Part shown: piece after piece, positions 15,707 through 25,928 of the stretch
Numbering within the stretch: position 1 is the stretch's first letter
Layout of the letters: each line of letters starts with the position of its first letter
Origin: Escarpia spicata
Taxonomy: Eukaryota; Annelida; Polychaeta; Sabellida; Siboglinidae
DNA length: 64,000 nucleotides
NCBI GenBank assembly: GCA_963995525.1
Contig: OZ023207.1
Span: forward strand, 34,380,792 to 34,444,791
Reading direction: 5' to 3'
Notes under the pieces: model-generated
Told to the model about the DNA's origin: nothing
Seen by the model: only the letters and a program-made list of their open reading frames with translations
Database searches by the model: none
Position numbers and translations under genes: made by a program

Positions 15707-15980
15707 AGTAGAAATCAGGTGGCGGAGACCCCCGTGCAAAACGATTAATCATAAACATCAAAGGGATTTGGGGCGGAGTTGACCCCGACTTAAACTTAAA
15801 TCATTACTAATAAAAAATCACCCTACTAATAAAAAGTCCTCTTATTAGATTTTGAATCATTACTAATAAAAAGTACATCAAAGGCTTAATTACCCTTAAT
15901 TACCCTTTGATTGACAGGTACCACCCACCGCGGCACGCCGCCAGTTGTTTTATGGAGCTGCCCTCTGGTGTGCTGTATGT
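15707..15980 (+). repeat. Polinton left terminal inverted repeat
   Basis: Matches the reverse complement of about 31381-31644 from the outer AGTAG through the GGTACCACCCACCGCGGCAC block to CAGTTGTTTTATGGAGCTG. The arms differ by scattered substitutions and small indels, so they have diverged since insertion. Internally there are several ATTACTAATAAAAA words. Confidence 0.95.
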
Positions 15981-16489
15981 GTGTTTTATGTATGCTTTTT
16001 TTTCTCTAATGGCATTGAGAGCAGTAACCGTTAGATTTCTACCAGTGGTTTTGTCGTCAGCGTAAAACCACTACATAACAACTGTATAACCATTACATAA
16101 CCACTGTATAAACACCCTACGCTTATATCCGTGAAATAACCATATGTCTGACGTTGCTGAAATATGATACTGCTAGCTGCTGAGCCAGCGCGGCTGACCC
16201 TGGTGATCTTTTGTGCTAGTGAAGCGGCTGTTGCACTGGCTGGTCGTGAGTCGTGACGTCTAGATGGTGTTTTCTAGTAAGGTGCTGTATGTACAGCGTA
16301 GAGCGGCGTGGCGCGCACTATAGCGTTTAATAAACAAGGCTGCATTATTGCCGGAATTAGTCGGCGCGCGGAAAGGAGAGTGTTAGTTAGGGTACCATGG
16401 GAGAAAACAAACGAACAGACGGACAGTTATATAAGTTAATTATTTAATATAGTAAATATTTAGTAAATTAGTTCCACTCTTCTAGCTCG
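15981..16489. other. Polinton left subterminal non-coding region
   Basis: No gene is evident. AACCACT/CATAACAAC-type short repeats occur around 16040-16110. Confidence 0.5.
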
Positions 16490-16672
16490 TCATCGTCGAA
16501 TGGCGGATGTCCGTAAATAATGCTTCGTCGTCGTGACGGGGGTATAATTAAAACCACGTCGGGGCGGTTCGTTTGATGGCACAATCGGAGCGTCTTCATC
16601 ATCTGAGCTGCTGTCCTTCCACCAAGGTCGGACGAGTCGTGGAGGCCGTGCTACTCCGCGAACTGTAGCCAT
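16490..16672 (-). CDS. possible small acidic Polinton protein
   Basis: A minus-strand frame begins at ATG 16672 (MATVRGVARPP...) and runs 60 codons, with an acidic/serine patch (KDSSSDDEDAP). Just before the stop an alternative frame reads SIIYGHPPFDDDELEEWN and then stops near 16474, suggesting a one-base frameshift near the C-terminus. The region is CpG-rich and also open in other frames, so this may be chance. No known family. Confidence 0.3.
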   Translation of the reverse strand: MATVRGVARPPRLVRPWWKDSSSDDEDAPIVPSNEPPRRGFNYTPVTTTKHYLRTSAIRR

Positions 16673-16899
16673 GGCGCGCGCAGTCTTTCTCGCCTGCAAG
16701 GGCGGTGGCGTTCGCGGCCGGCTGATGCTTGGACAGGGAGCGGTAGCCCTAGCTAGCCGTATGGCGCCTCGGCCTCGGGGCGGTAGCGTGCCGGTCCGAT
16801 CGACGCTCGGGCAGGGAGCGGTGAATCGGGGAGCAAAAGATTGCGCCCTAGTGGCTGTTCGTCCCCGGGGTGGTCTGTGAATAGAGAAACAATAAACCA

Positions 16900-17815
16900 T
16901 TTTAAATACAATATTAAATAAAGGAATATATATAGTTGAGTATGGTCTGTGAATAGAAAAAAACATTAATATTAAATAAATGAATGTTTAAATAATTGCC
17001 AATGCCAGGACTCCAATCCCTTGATGTATCAGTGGCCATAGACTAGTGCTAATGAAAAGCTAAACATACGTTTGTCCTTCAAATCCGCCTAAATTGCACT
17101 AGGCTTTGCCATGGTCAGTTCATTAGTGGTGTCCCTGTTGAAAGTAGGCGCAGTCAGTTTAATTAGTTCTATCGTTATGCAAATTCAACTATATCGAATA
17201 GGGCGGCCGGGGTAGTTAGAAAAAACATTGAATAGAAAAAATAATATTAAATAAATGAATGTTTATCGGCTATATAGTTGAGTGTTTTGTTTGTTTGTTT
17301 AAAGGGTCGTGACGTACCTGGTGAATTCGTGATGCGACGTCATAGTCGTCTGTGAATTGTTGTGATGCGAGGCGTTGACATTTGCCTACGACGCCATAGT
17401 CGTCTGTGAACGGAATGTTGTTTACGATGTTGGGGCTTCTACGATCGCGTGACGCACGTCACGTAGGCAACGTTACGTAAGCCTTTACCGACCGTTTTGC
17501 GTAATGTTTAAAATCGTTTAATGAAAATCTAAATGTGTAAAAGTAAGCGTTTTATAAGACAAGCCGGGACTCTGGAATCGTGTGGTGTTGTTGTATTAGA
17601 AAATTTTACTCTAAAGAAGCGATTTTCGGTGACTGCACTGGCATGACCGATTGAGTTTTTCTATTGTTAATAACCTTGCCAGAATAGGCTGTTTTGTGGT
17701 GTACTTGTTCAGGCGCACGTGCGCTTTTCACTAGAATTGTGTAAAGCGGTAGGCTGAAAAGACTTCTGTATTCACTCGTTGTCGTTGTATTGACGTTGTT
17801 CTTCAGACTAACACG
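16900..17815. other. non-coding Polinton segment with direct repeats; upstream region of the RPA-like gene
   Basis: A direct repeat containing ATTAAATAAATGAATGTTTA occurs near 16971-16990 and 17247-17266. A second direct repeat with CATAGTCGTCTGTGAA occurs near 17340 and 17392. No gene was seen. The segment from about 17500 to 17815 should hold the promoter of the plus-strand genes, but I see no clear TATA box. Confidence 0.5.
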
Positions 17816-18561
17816 ATGGCGGACGAGTGCGCACCAAGGAAGAAACCGTTAACACCGAAGCCTGTACTCGAAGGGCGCTCCATTTCGGCTGCACAGGGCG
17901 CTGCACCATCAATCGGCACGGCGCCGCTACCGGCTGCGGGGAGCAGGCAGGGAGGAACAGAGACGGCGGCGGAAAGCGTGCCGGTACCGTCCACCAGCGC
18001 GCAGGGGGCGTCAGCAGCAGGACCGACGGCGGAGCCAGGCACGTCTGCGAGGAGCGCGCCCGTACTGGCCTTCCCGCCTGAAAGAGGCGCAGTGGTATTT
18101 GTGCCTTCGTCGGTGAGTGTGAGGACGTTGAGCGAAGCTGGAGACGGCCTCTATAAAATTGCAACGGCTGTTACTATTGAGGCAATTTCATGGCGTGATC
18201 AATGCGTGTACGAGGGGTGCACACGATGCCGTCGAAAGGTATGCCCCTCCAGAGAGGGTCCTATGATGTGTCTTTCGCACGGCGTCCAGTCCGCCACGAA
18301 GTATTATTTTTCAATGCGTATAATGATAAAGGACGGGCCTAAAGTTGAGGATGAAATGTGGCTAAGCTTATTCGACAATGCCATGTCGGAGCTCGTCGCG
18401 TATCAGGCCGACTACCTGGCCTCTTTGGATCAGGAGGAAATGCGTGACACTGTTCTGGAGCTCGTCGGCACGGTCATAGAGATCAATGTGCGTAAGGTAT
18501 CGTGGGGGGAATGCCGTCGTACATTGTGCTTGCCCTGAAGAAGAAGACAACCGATGAGTAA
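17816..18561 (+). CDS. RPA70 C-domain-like single-strand DNA-binding protein
   Basis: ATG at 17816 (ACACGATGG context) starts a protein with a low-complexity Ala/Pro/Ser N-terminus (residues 1-90) and one compact domain (about 105-225). That domain lines up with the C-terminal OB fold of replication protein A large subunit: a zinc site (EGCTRCRRKVC ... MMCLSHG), the strand YYFSMRIMIKD, WLSLFDNAMSELV, and a helix followed by GTVIEINVRK. The frame stops at 18538. In another frame the sequence continues as GGMPSYIVLALKKKTTDE to a stop at 18559-18561, which fits the last strand of the fold, so I infer a frameshift at the G-run near 18505. A role coating displaced strands during protein-primed replication, like adenovirus DBP, is inference. 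Confidence 0.75.
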
Positions 18562-18601
18562 TTGCATGTGACTAATGACGCCTTTCTTTATGCTGTAGGA
18601 A

Positions 18602-18740
18602 ATGCATCGAATACTGGACGCCATAGAAGCGATTAGTAAGGCGTGCCAAGCGAAACCTTGCCGACGCCTTCATACAGGCCCTGCTTGAAACGGCGGACGA
18701 ATATTGTGCTTTAAAAAGTACCAAGAAGAACGATGAATAA
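18602..18740 (+). pseudogene. small Polinton ORF, frameshifted
   Basis: From ATG 18602 the frame reads MHRILDAIEAISKACQAK; near 18655 it must shift to continue as LADAFIQALLETADEYCALK and end KKNDE-stop at 18738-18740. Its C-terminal KSTKKNDE resembles the KKKTTDE end inferred for the RPA-like protein, hinting at duplication. The block is preceded by a pyrimidine-rich acceptor-like sequence ending TGCTGTAG. No known family. Confidence 0.45.
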
Positions 18741-18825
18741 ATTGAGTAGAACATTGATAAAAATTCGCTTTATTTGAGTGCTGTAGGACAATCCGGAGGC
18801 GCGGGATTGCGTACTGGACAGTGTA

Positions 18826-19230
18826 ATGGAGGACGTTTTGGACATGTCGGACGAGGCCGCGCGCGACTTCGCCAAAACATTCCCGGCCGAAGCTGCGAAG
18901 CAAGTCCCCCAAGGCGAGGCACCACCGACGTACGCAAGTTTATATCCTGTAATGGAAATTTCGTCCCCGTCGACAGTGTCGGCGGAGATGCCGACGTTGC
19001 TCATAAATAAGCAACCGGCGGCCAACGCGCCGAGTGAGCTATCGATCCTCCAGCTGACTTCGACCCAGGAGAAGTTCCTGATGAGCGCATTTGCGGAATG
19101 GGTCGGAGAAGAGATACTGGTGCGCGCACGCAAAAGCTGCGGTGAGTGTGAGCCAAATGAAGGGTGCCCGTACGTGCACATGTACGGCTATCGTGCGGGG
19201 AGACCGAACCGATTCTATCCGCGCGTGTAG
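18826..19230 (+). CDS. Polinton ORF of unknown function with PPxY and Cys-rich motifs
   Basis: The frame is open from GACAAT at 18787, just after a TGCTGTAG acceptor-like site; ATG at 18826 gives 134 aa. It has an acidic N-terminus (MEDVLDMSDEAARDF), a PPTY motif of PPxY type within GEAPPTYASLYP, and a C-terminal CGECEPNEGCPYVH segment that could bind zinc. A GTGAGT donor-like site inside the last segment (19142) makes splicing to the next block possible. I recognise no family. Confidence 0.5.
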   Translation: MEDVLDMSDEAARDFAKTFPAEAAKQVPQGEAPPTYASLYPVMEISSPSTVSAEMPTLLINKQPAANAPSELSILQLTSTQEKFLMSAFAEWVGEEILVRARKSCGECEPNEGCPYVHMYGYRAGRPNRFYPRV

Positions 19231-19236
19231 GACGAA

Positions 19237-19503
19237 GTGGGCGACATAATCACGCGCTACTTTCAGCCCGTCCTGGATTCGTATTTCAGCCGATCGTTAA
19301 TACCGTGCTTTACGAGGTTCGTCATACTCCTGAAAGCTCGACTGCTGATAGTCGATCAAGATCGAGCTGCTGAAATTGCAATCGTGCAGTTCGTTTCCGA
19401 CTGGCTACTTGCCACTGATTGGCGCGACTCCATCAACAATGCCATGCTGGAGGCCGCTACTCACCATTACGTGATGCAAATGAGAGGTCTTGCTGATCTG
19501 TGA
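19237..19503 (+). CDS. Polinton ORF of unknown function
   Basis: Open from just after an acceptor-like GTGTAG at 19230; ATG at 19237 gives 88 aa ending MQMRGLADL. The predicted protein is mostly helical with a basic/hydrophobic middle (FVILLKARLLIVDQD). It is the fourth of four tandem blocks each preceded by TGTAGGA, and may be an exon of the preceding gene rather than a separate gene. No family recognised. Confidence 0.4.
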   Translation: MGDIITRYFQPVLDSYFSRSLIPCFTRFVILLKARLLIVDQDRAAEIAIVQFVSDWLLATDWRDSINNAMLEAATHHYVMQMRGLADL

Positions 19504-19504
19504 G

Positions 19505-20127
19505 ACGAACATTAGACGCTTATAATTGAACGTTGTAATCGGTTATACTTGCCTGGAACCGCTGAACATTAATTAGGAGCTGATTTGTGATTTTATACGC
19601 TTATAATTGGGTTATACTAGCCTGGAACCGCTGAACATTAATTAGGAGCGTGAAAAAACGCCTGCTTAAACGAACACTATGAACGATTGGTCGCTTAACA
19701 ACGCTATGCTGCTATACTGTTTAAATGTCGACTCTATGAAGAAAAGTCGGTTGTAGCTTTGGTCGCTTAATAAAACGTTGAAAACGTATTCTTTCTTTCT
19801 GTTTACTATCCACGATTGCTTAAAATATCCCGCATACACGTTTCGCTGCCCGTTGTTATCTCCATCGGCAACTGCTTAAAGAAAAGTCGCTTAATATTCT
19901 TCCCGCATACACGATCAGCTTAAAACGTCCCACCGCATACATCCTTGCACAGCAGCCGTTTAACTAGGAATTAGAAATGTACGTCCCGATCCCTACCGGC
20001 AGCACCTAGCTTAACCACCACCACCACCGCACGCCACTCTTTATAAGCGGTGGCGAGACACGTCCGTAGTTAATATCGTTTGCGCTGCCGACAACAAGTA
20101 AGCATTCAAATAAGCGAGCAAGCAATC
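19505..20127 (+). promoter_or_regulatory. upstream region of polymerase gene with repeated GCTTAA words
   Basis: A direct repeat of about 50 bp (GCCTGGAACCGCTGAACATT) occurs at about 19551 and 19621. From 19660 to 20015 the hexamer GCTTAA occurs about eight times, four as CGCTTAA or TGCTTAAA, together with three copies of CCGCATACA. No coding frame is present. The clustering in front of the polymerase suggests regulatory or replication sites, which is inference. Confidence 0.4.
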
Positions 20128-23100
20128 ATGCCAGTCTGCCCCACATGCGGTAGAACCGTCGAGCGTCTGGCAGATCACTCTTGCGCTAAGCCACAATGCC
20201 CGAAATGCAGTCATTATTTTAGCCGTCGCTCTGCGTTCTTGAATCATATGAGGATGTCGAAAACCAGCGGAACTGAAAAGGCGATCGAAAATGATTGCCC
20301 AAAATGCGTCCGGTCTTACTCTCGGCGCGCGAATATGTATGATGGTCCACCTAGCGATCATGACGGAACACCGCCGCCAGCGGCGCCACATGACGGTCCA
20401 TCACGTAGCGACGAAGACGACGAAGACGCGCTATCGATCGGTCTACGGCGTGTCGTGGAGGACCACTGGTCTAGCACAGAGTCGTCGGTGTCACGCGGCC
20501 CTATACATTCCCGATATAATTTCAAATTGACCGAATGTATGGACACTAGAGAACTCGAACCCCGACTAAGAGTAATGTTTGAGGCGCAAACGTGCGCGTT
20601 TAAGATAAATGTAAGTTATGCGTTTATCCTGCGCCACAAGGATTCGGGTCGCTACCGCTATTTTCATTCGTCCTGTAATTGCTGCGGCCGCCTCCTGGAA
20701 GTCCCCGCCCTCGTTGCCGACGCCCGCTCATTCGAACGCTTCCTCGACGAGGTCCGTATACGCGACGTTCTCCAGTACGTGACAGCGCAGCGGCCCGACT
20801 CGGGATGGGTCGCCGAATTGGTGACGAACGAGACCTACTTTCTGAACGCCATATTAAACCACCCTATCGGTTGCGTCGGCGGCGCGCAACTCCCCGTCTA
20901 CCTGCGCGACAACAAGGCCGTCGTCTCGCTAGTGAAAGGTCGACGAGGCGCCCCCTACGCGGATAATCTGTGCCTATTCCGTTGTCTGGCCCTGCATAAG
21001 CAGGGCCAGACAACGCTGGCCCTGCTTATGCAGGGCCAGCGTCAAACGTCTATACGACGACTACTGCAGAGCCACCGGCACGAATCCGTTCGACGGCGTC
21101 CTCCTGAACGACCTTGACCGGGTGGAGGCGGTCTTTGGCGTCAACGTGACCGCCTATCGACTGATGGAGGCCGCCAACAATACGACGGCCGCCGAATTGA
21201 TCCGTCGGTCTCTCAACGCGCACCCCACGACCCTGAATGTAAACGTATACGAAGCGCAATTTTCTTATATGCGCGACGTCTCGAAGTACACGAAGACGTA
21301 CGTATGCAGCAAGTGCGCCAAATCCCTGTGGCGGACCTCCTACGAACTACGACGTCACGAGGCGTCGTGCGATGGCGGCGTTCGCCACGTCTTTCCCGGC
21401 GGCGTCTATCACCCCACACCGTCCGTGTTTCAGCAGCTAGAGGACGAGGGCGTCTACCTGGACAATGACCTGCGCTACTATCCGTATCGGGCGACATTTG
21501 ACTTCGAATGTTACTTCGTCGATAATGAACTACCGCCGGACACCGACAAATGCCGGTGGCTAGCCAGCCACGAACTACTCAGCGTGAGCATCGCGTCGAA
21601 CGTCCCCGGCCACGAGACGGCGCGGTGCTTCGTCACAACCGGCGATTCGGCCGATCTCGCGAGGCGCTTGTTCGACGTTTTGGTGGCCGCGAGCGAAGCG
21701 GTGTGTGCGGCCGTTGTGCGACTCGGCCTTCGAAGCCCTCGGCGCGCTCGACGCCGAATGGCCGCCCCTCGGTTTTAATTCGGGCAAGTACGATTTGAAC
21801 GTCGTCAAGAAGTACTTGACCCCCCTCCTCATGACCGACGGCCGGCACACGTCGTCGGCGTTAACCATCAAACGCCAGAACAACTACATGTGCCAGACGA
21901 CGTCGACGCTCTAATTTCTAGGTATCACCAACTACCTGGCCCTCGGCGTCAGCTACGAGCGGTTTCTGAAGGCGTACGGCTGCGAGGCGACGAAGGGCTA
22001 CTTTCCCTACGAATATTTCGACATGTTGCGCAAATTGGACGACACCGAACTGCCGCCACGGGAGGCGTTCTACAGCCACCTGAAACGGGAAGGGATCTCC
22101 TCCGCGGCGTACGATGCTTGCGTGACGGCATGGCGCAACGAACGGATGACGACGTTGCGCGACTTCCTCGTGTGGTACAATAACAGAGACGTGGTGCCGT
22201 TTCTCGAGGATGTCGACAAACAGTTCGCGTTCTACTACCAGCGTCGCGTCGACATGTTCAAAGACGCCATCAGCGTACCGGGCCTAACTCTGCTGTACCT
22301 CTTCAACGATCTCCCGGCGTCGATCAACTTTACCCTGTTCAACGAACCAAATAAGGACCTGCACCGCCTCATCCAATCGCAGATCGTCGGCGGTCCCTCG
22401 ATCATCTTCGCGCGCCTTCACGAGGCCGGCGTGACCGTTCTTCGTCGCGACGCGGCGTGGCGTTGTCGTTCGATCGTCGGATTCGACGCGAACGCCTTCT
22501 ATCTATGTGCGATAATGCAACAGATGCCGACGGGCTGGTATACGCGCCGCCGCGAGGAGAATGCCTTTCGATAGGAACGCGTGCACCGCTACGGTCGTAT
22601 GGCTGTGCAGTGGCTGGCGTGGGGGCCGAACGGACGGAGGTGCGCATACGACACCAGCTTATCGTACGCGAGAAACCTATCGGAAAGTACCGGGTCGACT
22701 GCTGGTGTAGCGAGACGCGAACGGTGTACCAGTTTCAAGGCTGCTACTTCCACAGCTGCCAGAGCACGGAGGCGGCGACGAACGCCGTTAACGGTAAGCC
22801 GATGACCGAACTCTACGCAGCGACGAACGACGTTACTACCTACCTTCGCCGTTTCGTCACCGTCGTCGAAATGTGGGAATGTCGGTGGCGCGGTGGGCCT
22901 GCGGCCGGGTCACGCTGTCGACGATCTTTGAGGCCGTACGCGACGGCGCTCTGTTCGGCTTGGTAGAGGGTGATATCGCCGTCCCGGATGCGCTGCGCGA
23001 TACCTTCGCCGGGATGCAGCCTGCCTTTAAGAACGTCTACATCGGTGGTGACGATCTCAGCCCGTTCATGCTACGCTACGCGGAAGCGCACGACCTCCTG

Positions 23101-24137
23101 ACCCGTCCTCAGCGAACGCTCGAGGGAATTTTTTTTTGGCGCCAAGATCCTACTCGCGACGCCCCTACTACGGTGGTATCTGGCGCAAGGTCTCGTCGTC
23201 GACCGCGTCTACCAGGTGGTCGAGTACGTACCGATCGCGTGCTTTCGCCGCGCGACGAGAAGGCGACACCGACCCCGACAAAGCCATCATCGCCGACACG
23301 TTTAAGCTTCTCGGGAACAGTTCCTACGGGAAGTCTATAACGCGCGTCGATCTGCACCGTGAGATAAAATACTGCAAGATGGCCGGCGCCACGATGCTCT
23401 TCAACAACCGGCGCTTCCGGCAGCTCGACGTCGTCGTGCCCGACGACAACTACGAGGTGGCACTGAACAAGCGCACCGTCCGCTACGCGCAGTCTATCCA
23501 GATCGGCTACTTCGTCTACCAGTACGCGAAACTGAGGATGCTGGAATTTTATTACGACTTCATCGCCGTCTACATTCCGCGTCCTCTGTTCGAGTACTGC
23601 GAAATGGACACCGATTCAGCGTACATACCCCTTGCGGGCCGCGACGTCGACGAGCTGGTCGCGGCGTCTAAGTGCGAGCACTACTTCCGTCACCGCGGCG
23701 CCTTGCTTTCGGCCGAGTGCTGCGACGCGCACGCGGACGCGTACGTGCAATGTCGTCTCGCCGGACGCGCGTTGGACGCTGCGCACTGTAGCGCGCGACG
23801 TCGCACGTACGACAAGCGAACGCCGGGCCTCTTCAAAGAGGAATGGTCCGGCGACGGTATCATCGCGCTGTGCACCAAAACTTACTACTGTTTCGACGCC
23901 ACCGCCGGGTCAAAGTACAGCACGAAGGGCCTGAGCAAGCGCCAGAACGATATCGACAAGGACGCCTTCCTAGCCGTGCTGCGCGACCAACGGAGCGGCG
24001 TCGGCTGGAACCGCGGCTTTCAAGTAAAAGACTCCTCCGTGCTGACGTACATTCAAGAGCGCGCGGCGTTCAGCTACTTCTACGCTAAACGCTGCGTGCT
24101 CGACGACGGCGTCACCACTGCGCCCGTACTCGTATAA
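20128..24137 (+). pseudogene. PolB: Polinton protein-primed DNA polymerase B, disrupted
   Basis: The chosen start is ATG 20128. The N-terminus has Cys/His finger-like motifs (CPTCGRTVERLADHSC, CPKCSHYF). Then come a KTYVCSKCAKSLWRTSYELRRH finger, exonuclease motif I TFDFECYF (about 21490), GFNSGKYDLN (about 21775), palm motif A GFDANAFYL (about 22480), motif B LLGNSSYGKSI (about 23310), motif C MDTDSAYIP (about 23605) and KYSTKGLSKRQ (about 23915). The family copies linear genomes using a terminal protein. The reading frame is broken by hairpin insertions near 20982-21042, a shift near 21700, stops at 21912 and 22572, and shifts near 22620, 22885, 23130 (T-run) and 23265. The copy is about 1330 codons, normal for Polintons, but cannot make a full protein as written. 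Confidence 0.95.
20982..21042. repeat. two adjacent hairpins inside the polymerase gene
   Basis: The first hairpin has 14-bp perfect arms (TTGTCTGGCCCTGC) and an ATAA loop. The second has 13-bp perfect arms (ACGCTGGCCCTGC) and a TTAT loop. The 22-bp core of one is the exact reverse complement of the other. The polymerase frame changes across this spot. Confidence 0.9.
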
Positions 24138-24271
24138 CTAGTCGGCGGCCACCCCTAGGGGTAGGGCCCTCCCTAGGGGTAGGTAGTAGGGCGCCTATAA
24201 GGCGCCCCCTAGTGGTAGGGACTATGTACTTATGTACTAATAAAATACAGTACGAAACAACATGGGCGTTT
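24138..24271. terminator. junction between convergent Polinton genes, palindromes and polyA signal
   Basis: The polymerase and protease genes converge here. The stretch holds CCCCTAGGGGTAGGG twice, the palindrome GGCGCCTATAAGGCGCC (about 24190-24206) and a plus-strand AATAAA (24239-24244). It plausibly provides 3' ends for both transcription units. Confidence 0.5.
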
Positions 24272-24762
24272 TCATCGTTTTTTATTTGCATGCAGTAAGC
24301 GAATAGCTGTAAGCGATAATATAGTTGAATGCGGTTTTAGCCAGTCGTTAACCACCCTATCGGGGCCGAATAGATCCTGGAATCCTTTTAACGGCATACC
24401 GCGGCATCGCAAGAGAAGGTAGGCGACGCAGTATTGTCCGCATACGTTAGATATCACGCTGTGCAGTCTCTTGTCGTTGTACGCCGACGAGTCGCCGCAG
24501 TTACGGCGAAGGAAGGCGCGAAAGTCGTCGTGCAGGGGCGGCAGGCCGTACGAATCGAAGTAGTCGCCTCGTCCTTCGACGTCCACGTAGAGAGCTACCC
24601 AGTGCTCCCCCGGTACGCCCCCGTCGTCTGTGTTGCACACGAAGGCCGTCGGGAGCGCGGTGAGCCGTTTTATCGGTAGCCCGTCTTTCGCCTGACATCG
24701 ACGACGATGTGTTTAGCGAACGGGTCGAAGGTCAGGCGGCGCATCAGTTGAAACGTGTCCAT
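24272..24762 (-). pseudogene. adenovirus-type cysteine protease, frameshifted
   Basis: ATG at 24762 starts MDTFQLMRRLTFDPFAKH; the frame then breaks near 24690 and continues as DGLPIKRL and beyond. The catalytic region has GEHWVALYVD (His), GDYFDSYGLPP, and VCGQYCVAYLL (nucleophile Cys), in the order of adenain-like proteases that process virion proteins. The start lies 4 nt from the capsid gene stop, as in a tightly packed transcription unit. With the frameshift the active-site part lacks its N-terminus. Confidence 0.9.
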
Positions 24763-24766
24763 GTTA

Positions 24767-25927
24767 CTAGTCGTACACGATGTTTCGGTTCTTGTCGATC
24801 TCCAGCACCTTCTCGAACTCCCCGTACACGACGACGTTCTTGGTTTGGGTTTGGGGTTGTACGAAGTGTAGCTCCGCGCGTAGGTCTCCGCTACGCGCGA
24901 GGTTGAAATGGTCGCCCTCGCAACAGTCGGGCGTCAGGTCGAAACCGAAGATGGTGTAGCCGTTACCGACGTAGAGCGCAATGAAGTTTATGTCGTTGTG
25001 CTTCGCGTTGAACAGGTTTTTAACGTAGGTCCCGTTATAGGCGTCGTTGTCGATTAGCGCCAGGAACACGCGTTTCGGGAGGACGCCCAGGTAGACGTTC
25101 TCGTGCGTGCGAGACATCGTGCCCTGCGGTATCGAGAACACCTTGCAGTCGACTCGACGTAGCGGGTACTTGGCCGCCCCCCGCGCCAACGCTTTAATGT
25201 GACCGAGCTGGACGGACGGGTTCACCTTAGCTTTTCGCAATTGCAGGTAGGTCTCCAGCAGCGAAATTTTCCACTCCGGGTCGGCTTGCGCGCCTATGAG
25301 CGCGAAGGCGTCCTTCGCGCGCACCAGTCGTGCCTTCACGTCGACGCCGTTCAGTAGGTACCGGTTTTGTATGAACACGTCGACGTGCAGGCGTCCCATC
25401 ATCTCCACCTCGCGACTGTCCCGCGTGAGGGCGCGCCGCTGCGCGTACCCGTCGTTAGAATTCGCGGTCGCCTCCATCAACCCGGTGGTGTCTTTGTACC
25501 ACAGTCCCCACTGGAGCTGCGTCCTTTTCGCGTCGGTACCGTAAATCAGCAGGTTTTCGATGTAGGCCCGGTACGGATACGTATTGGTCGACGGCGTCAC
25601 GAGCGTACCGTGCAGAGATTCGTCGACTTGACTGAACATCGAATGCAGAACATTTTTGACCGGGGCCACGTCGGAGTCGTGCGGGAGATCGGAACCGTCC
25701 CCCTGGATCAGTTTGAAGCGGACGTACAGTCTAATACTCGCCAGGTCCGTATAGTCATCTCCCGATCCCGGGATGAGGAACTCGATAGTCCCGCCGGCGT
25801 CGAGGGCCGTCAGCGGCTGGTGATCGACCCACTGACCGCTCTCGATACTCGTCTGCGTCATCGGCAAGGTGAGTAGCTCCAGCTCGCTCTTTACACCTTC
25901 GCACGACTGCCGATGCACGAACGCCAT
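24767..25927 (-). CDS. Polinton major capsid protein (hexon-like)
   Basis: An intact 386-aa frame from ATG 25927. It belongs to the Polinton family often annotated as 'F54H12.2-like', predicted to be a double jelly-roll capsid protein. Recognisable blocks are TLPMTQTSIESGQWVDHQPL near the N-terminus, FSQVDESLHGTLVTPSTNTY, YPLRRVDCKVFSIPQG, and a C-terminal GFDLTPDCCEG and NVVVYGEFEKVLEIDKNRN. It seems short for the family between the FIALYVGN and GYTIFGF blocks (around residue 325), suggesting an internal deletion; that is from memory and unverified. It is one of the few core genes without a stop or frameshift. Confidence 0.88.
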   Translation of the reverse strand: MAFVHRQSCEGVKSELELLTLPMTQTSIESGQWVDHQPLTALDAGGTIEFLIPGSGDDYTDLASIRLYVRFKLIQGDGSDLPHDSDVAPVKNVLHSMFSQVDESLHGTLVTPSTNTYPYRAYIENLLIYGTDAKRTQLQWGLWYKDTTGLMEATANSNDGYAQRRALTRDSREVEMMGRLHVDVFIQNRYLLNGVDVKARLVRAKDAFALIGAQADPEWKISLLETYLQLRKAKVNPSVQLGHIKALARGAAKYPLRRVDCKVFSIPQGTMSRTHENVYLGVLPKRVFLALIDNDAYNGTYVKNLFNAKHNDINFIALYVGNGYTIFGFDLTPDCCEGDHFNLARSGDLRAELHFVQPQTQTKNVVVYGEFEKVLEIDKNRNIVYD

Positions 25928-25928
25928 T

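Noticed and set aside
16671..16880. Plus-strand 69-aa frame in the CpG-rich block
   Set aside because: Arg/Gly-rich translation opposite another open frame, no start or splice support; composition effect.
21213..21883. Arg-rich minus-strand frames across the polymerase gene
   Set aside because: Shadows of the GC-rich plus-strand polymerase coding sequence.
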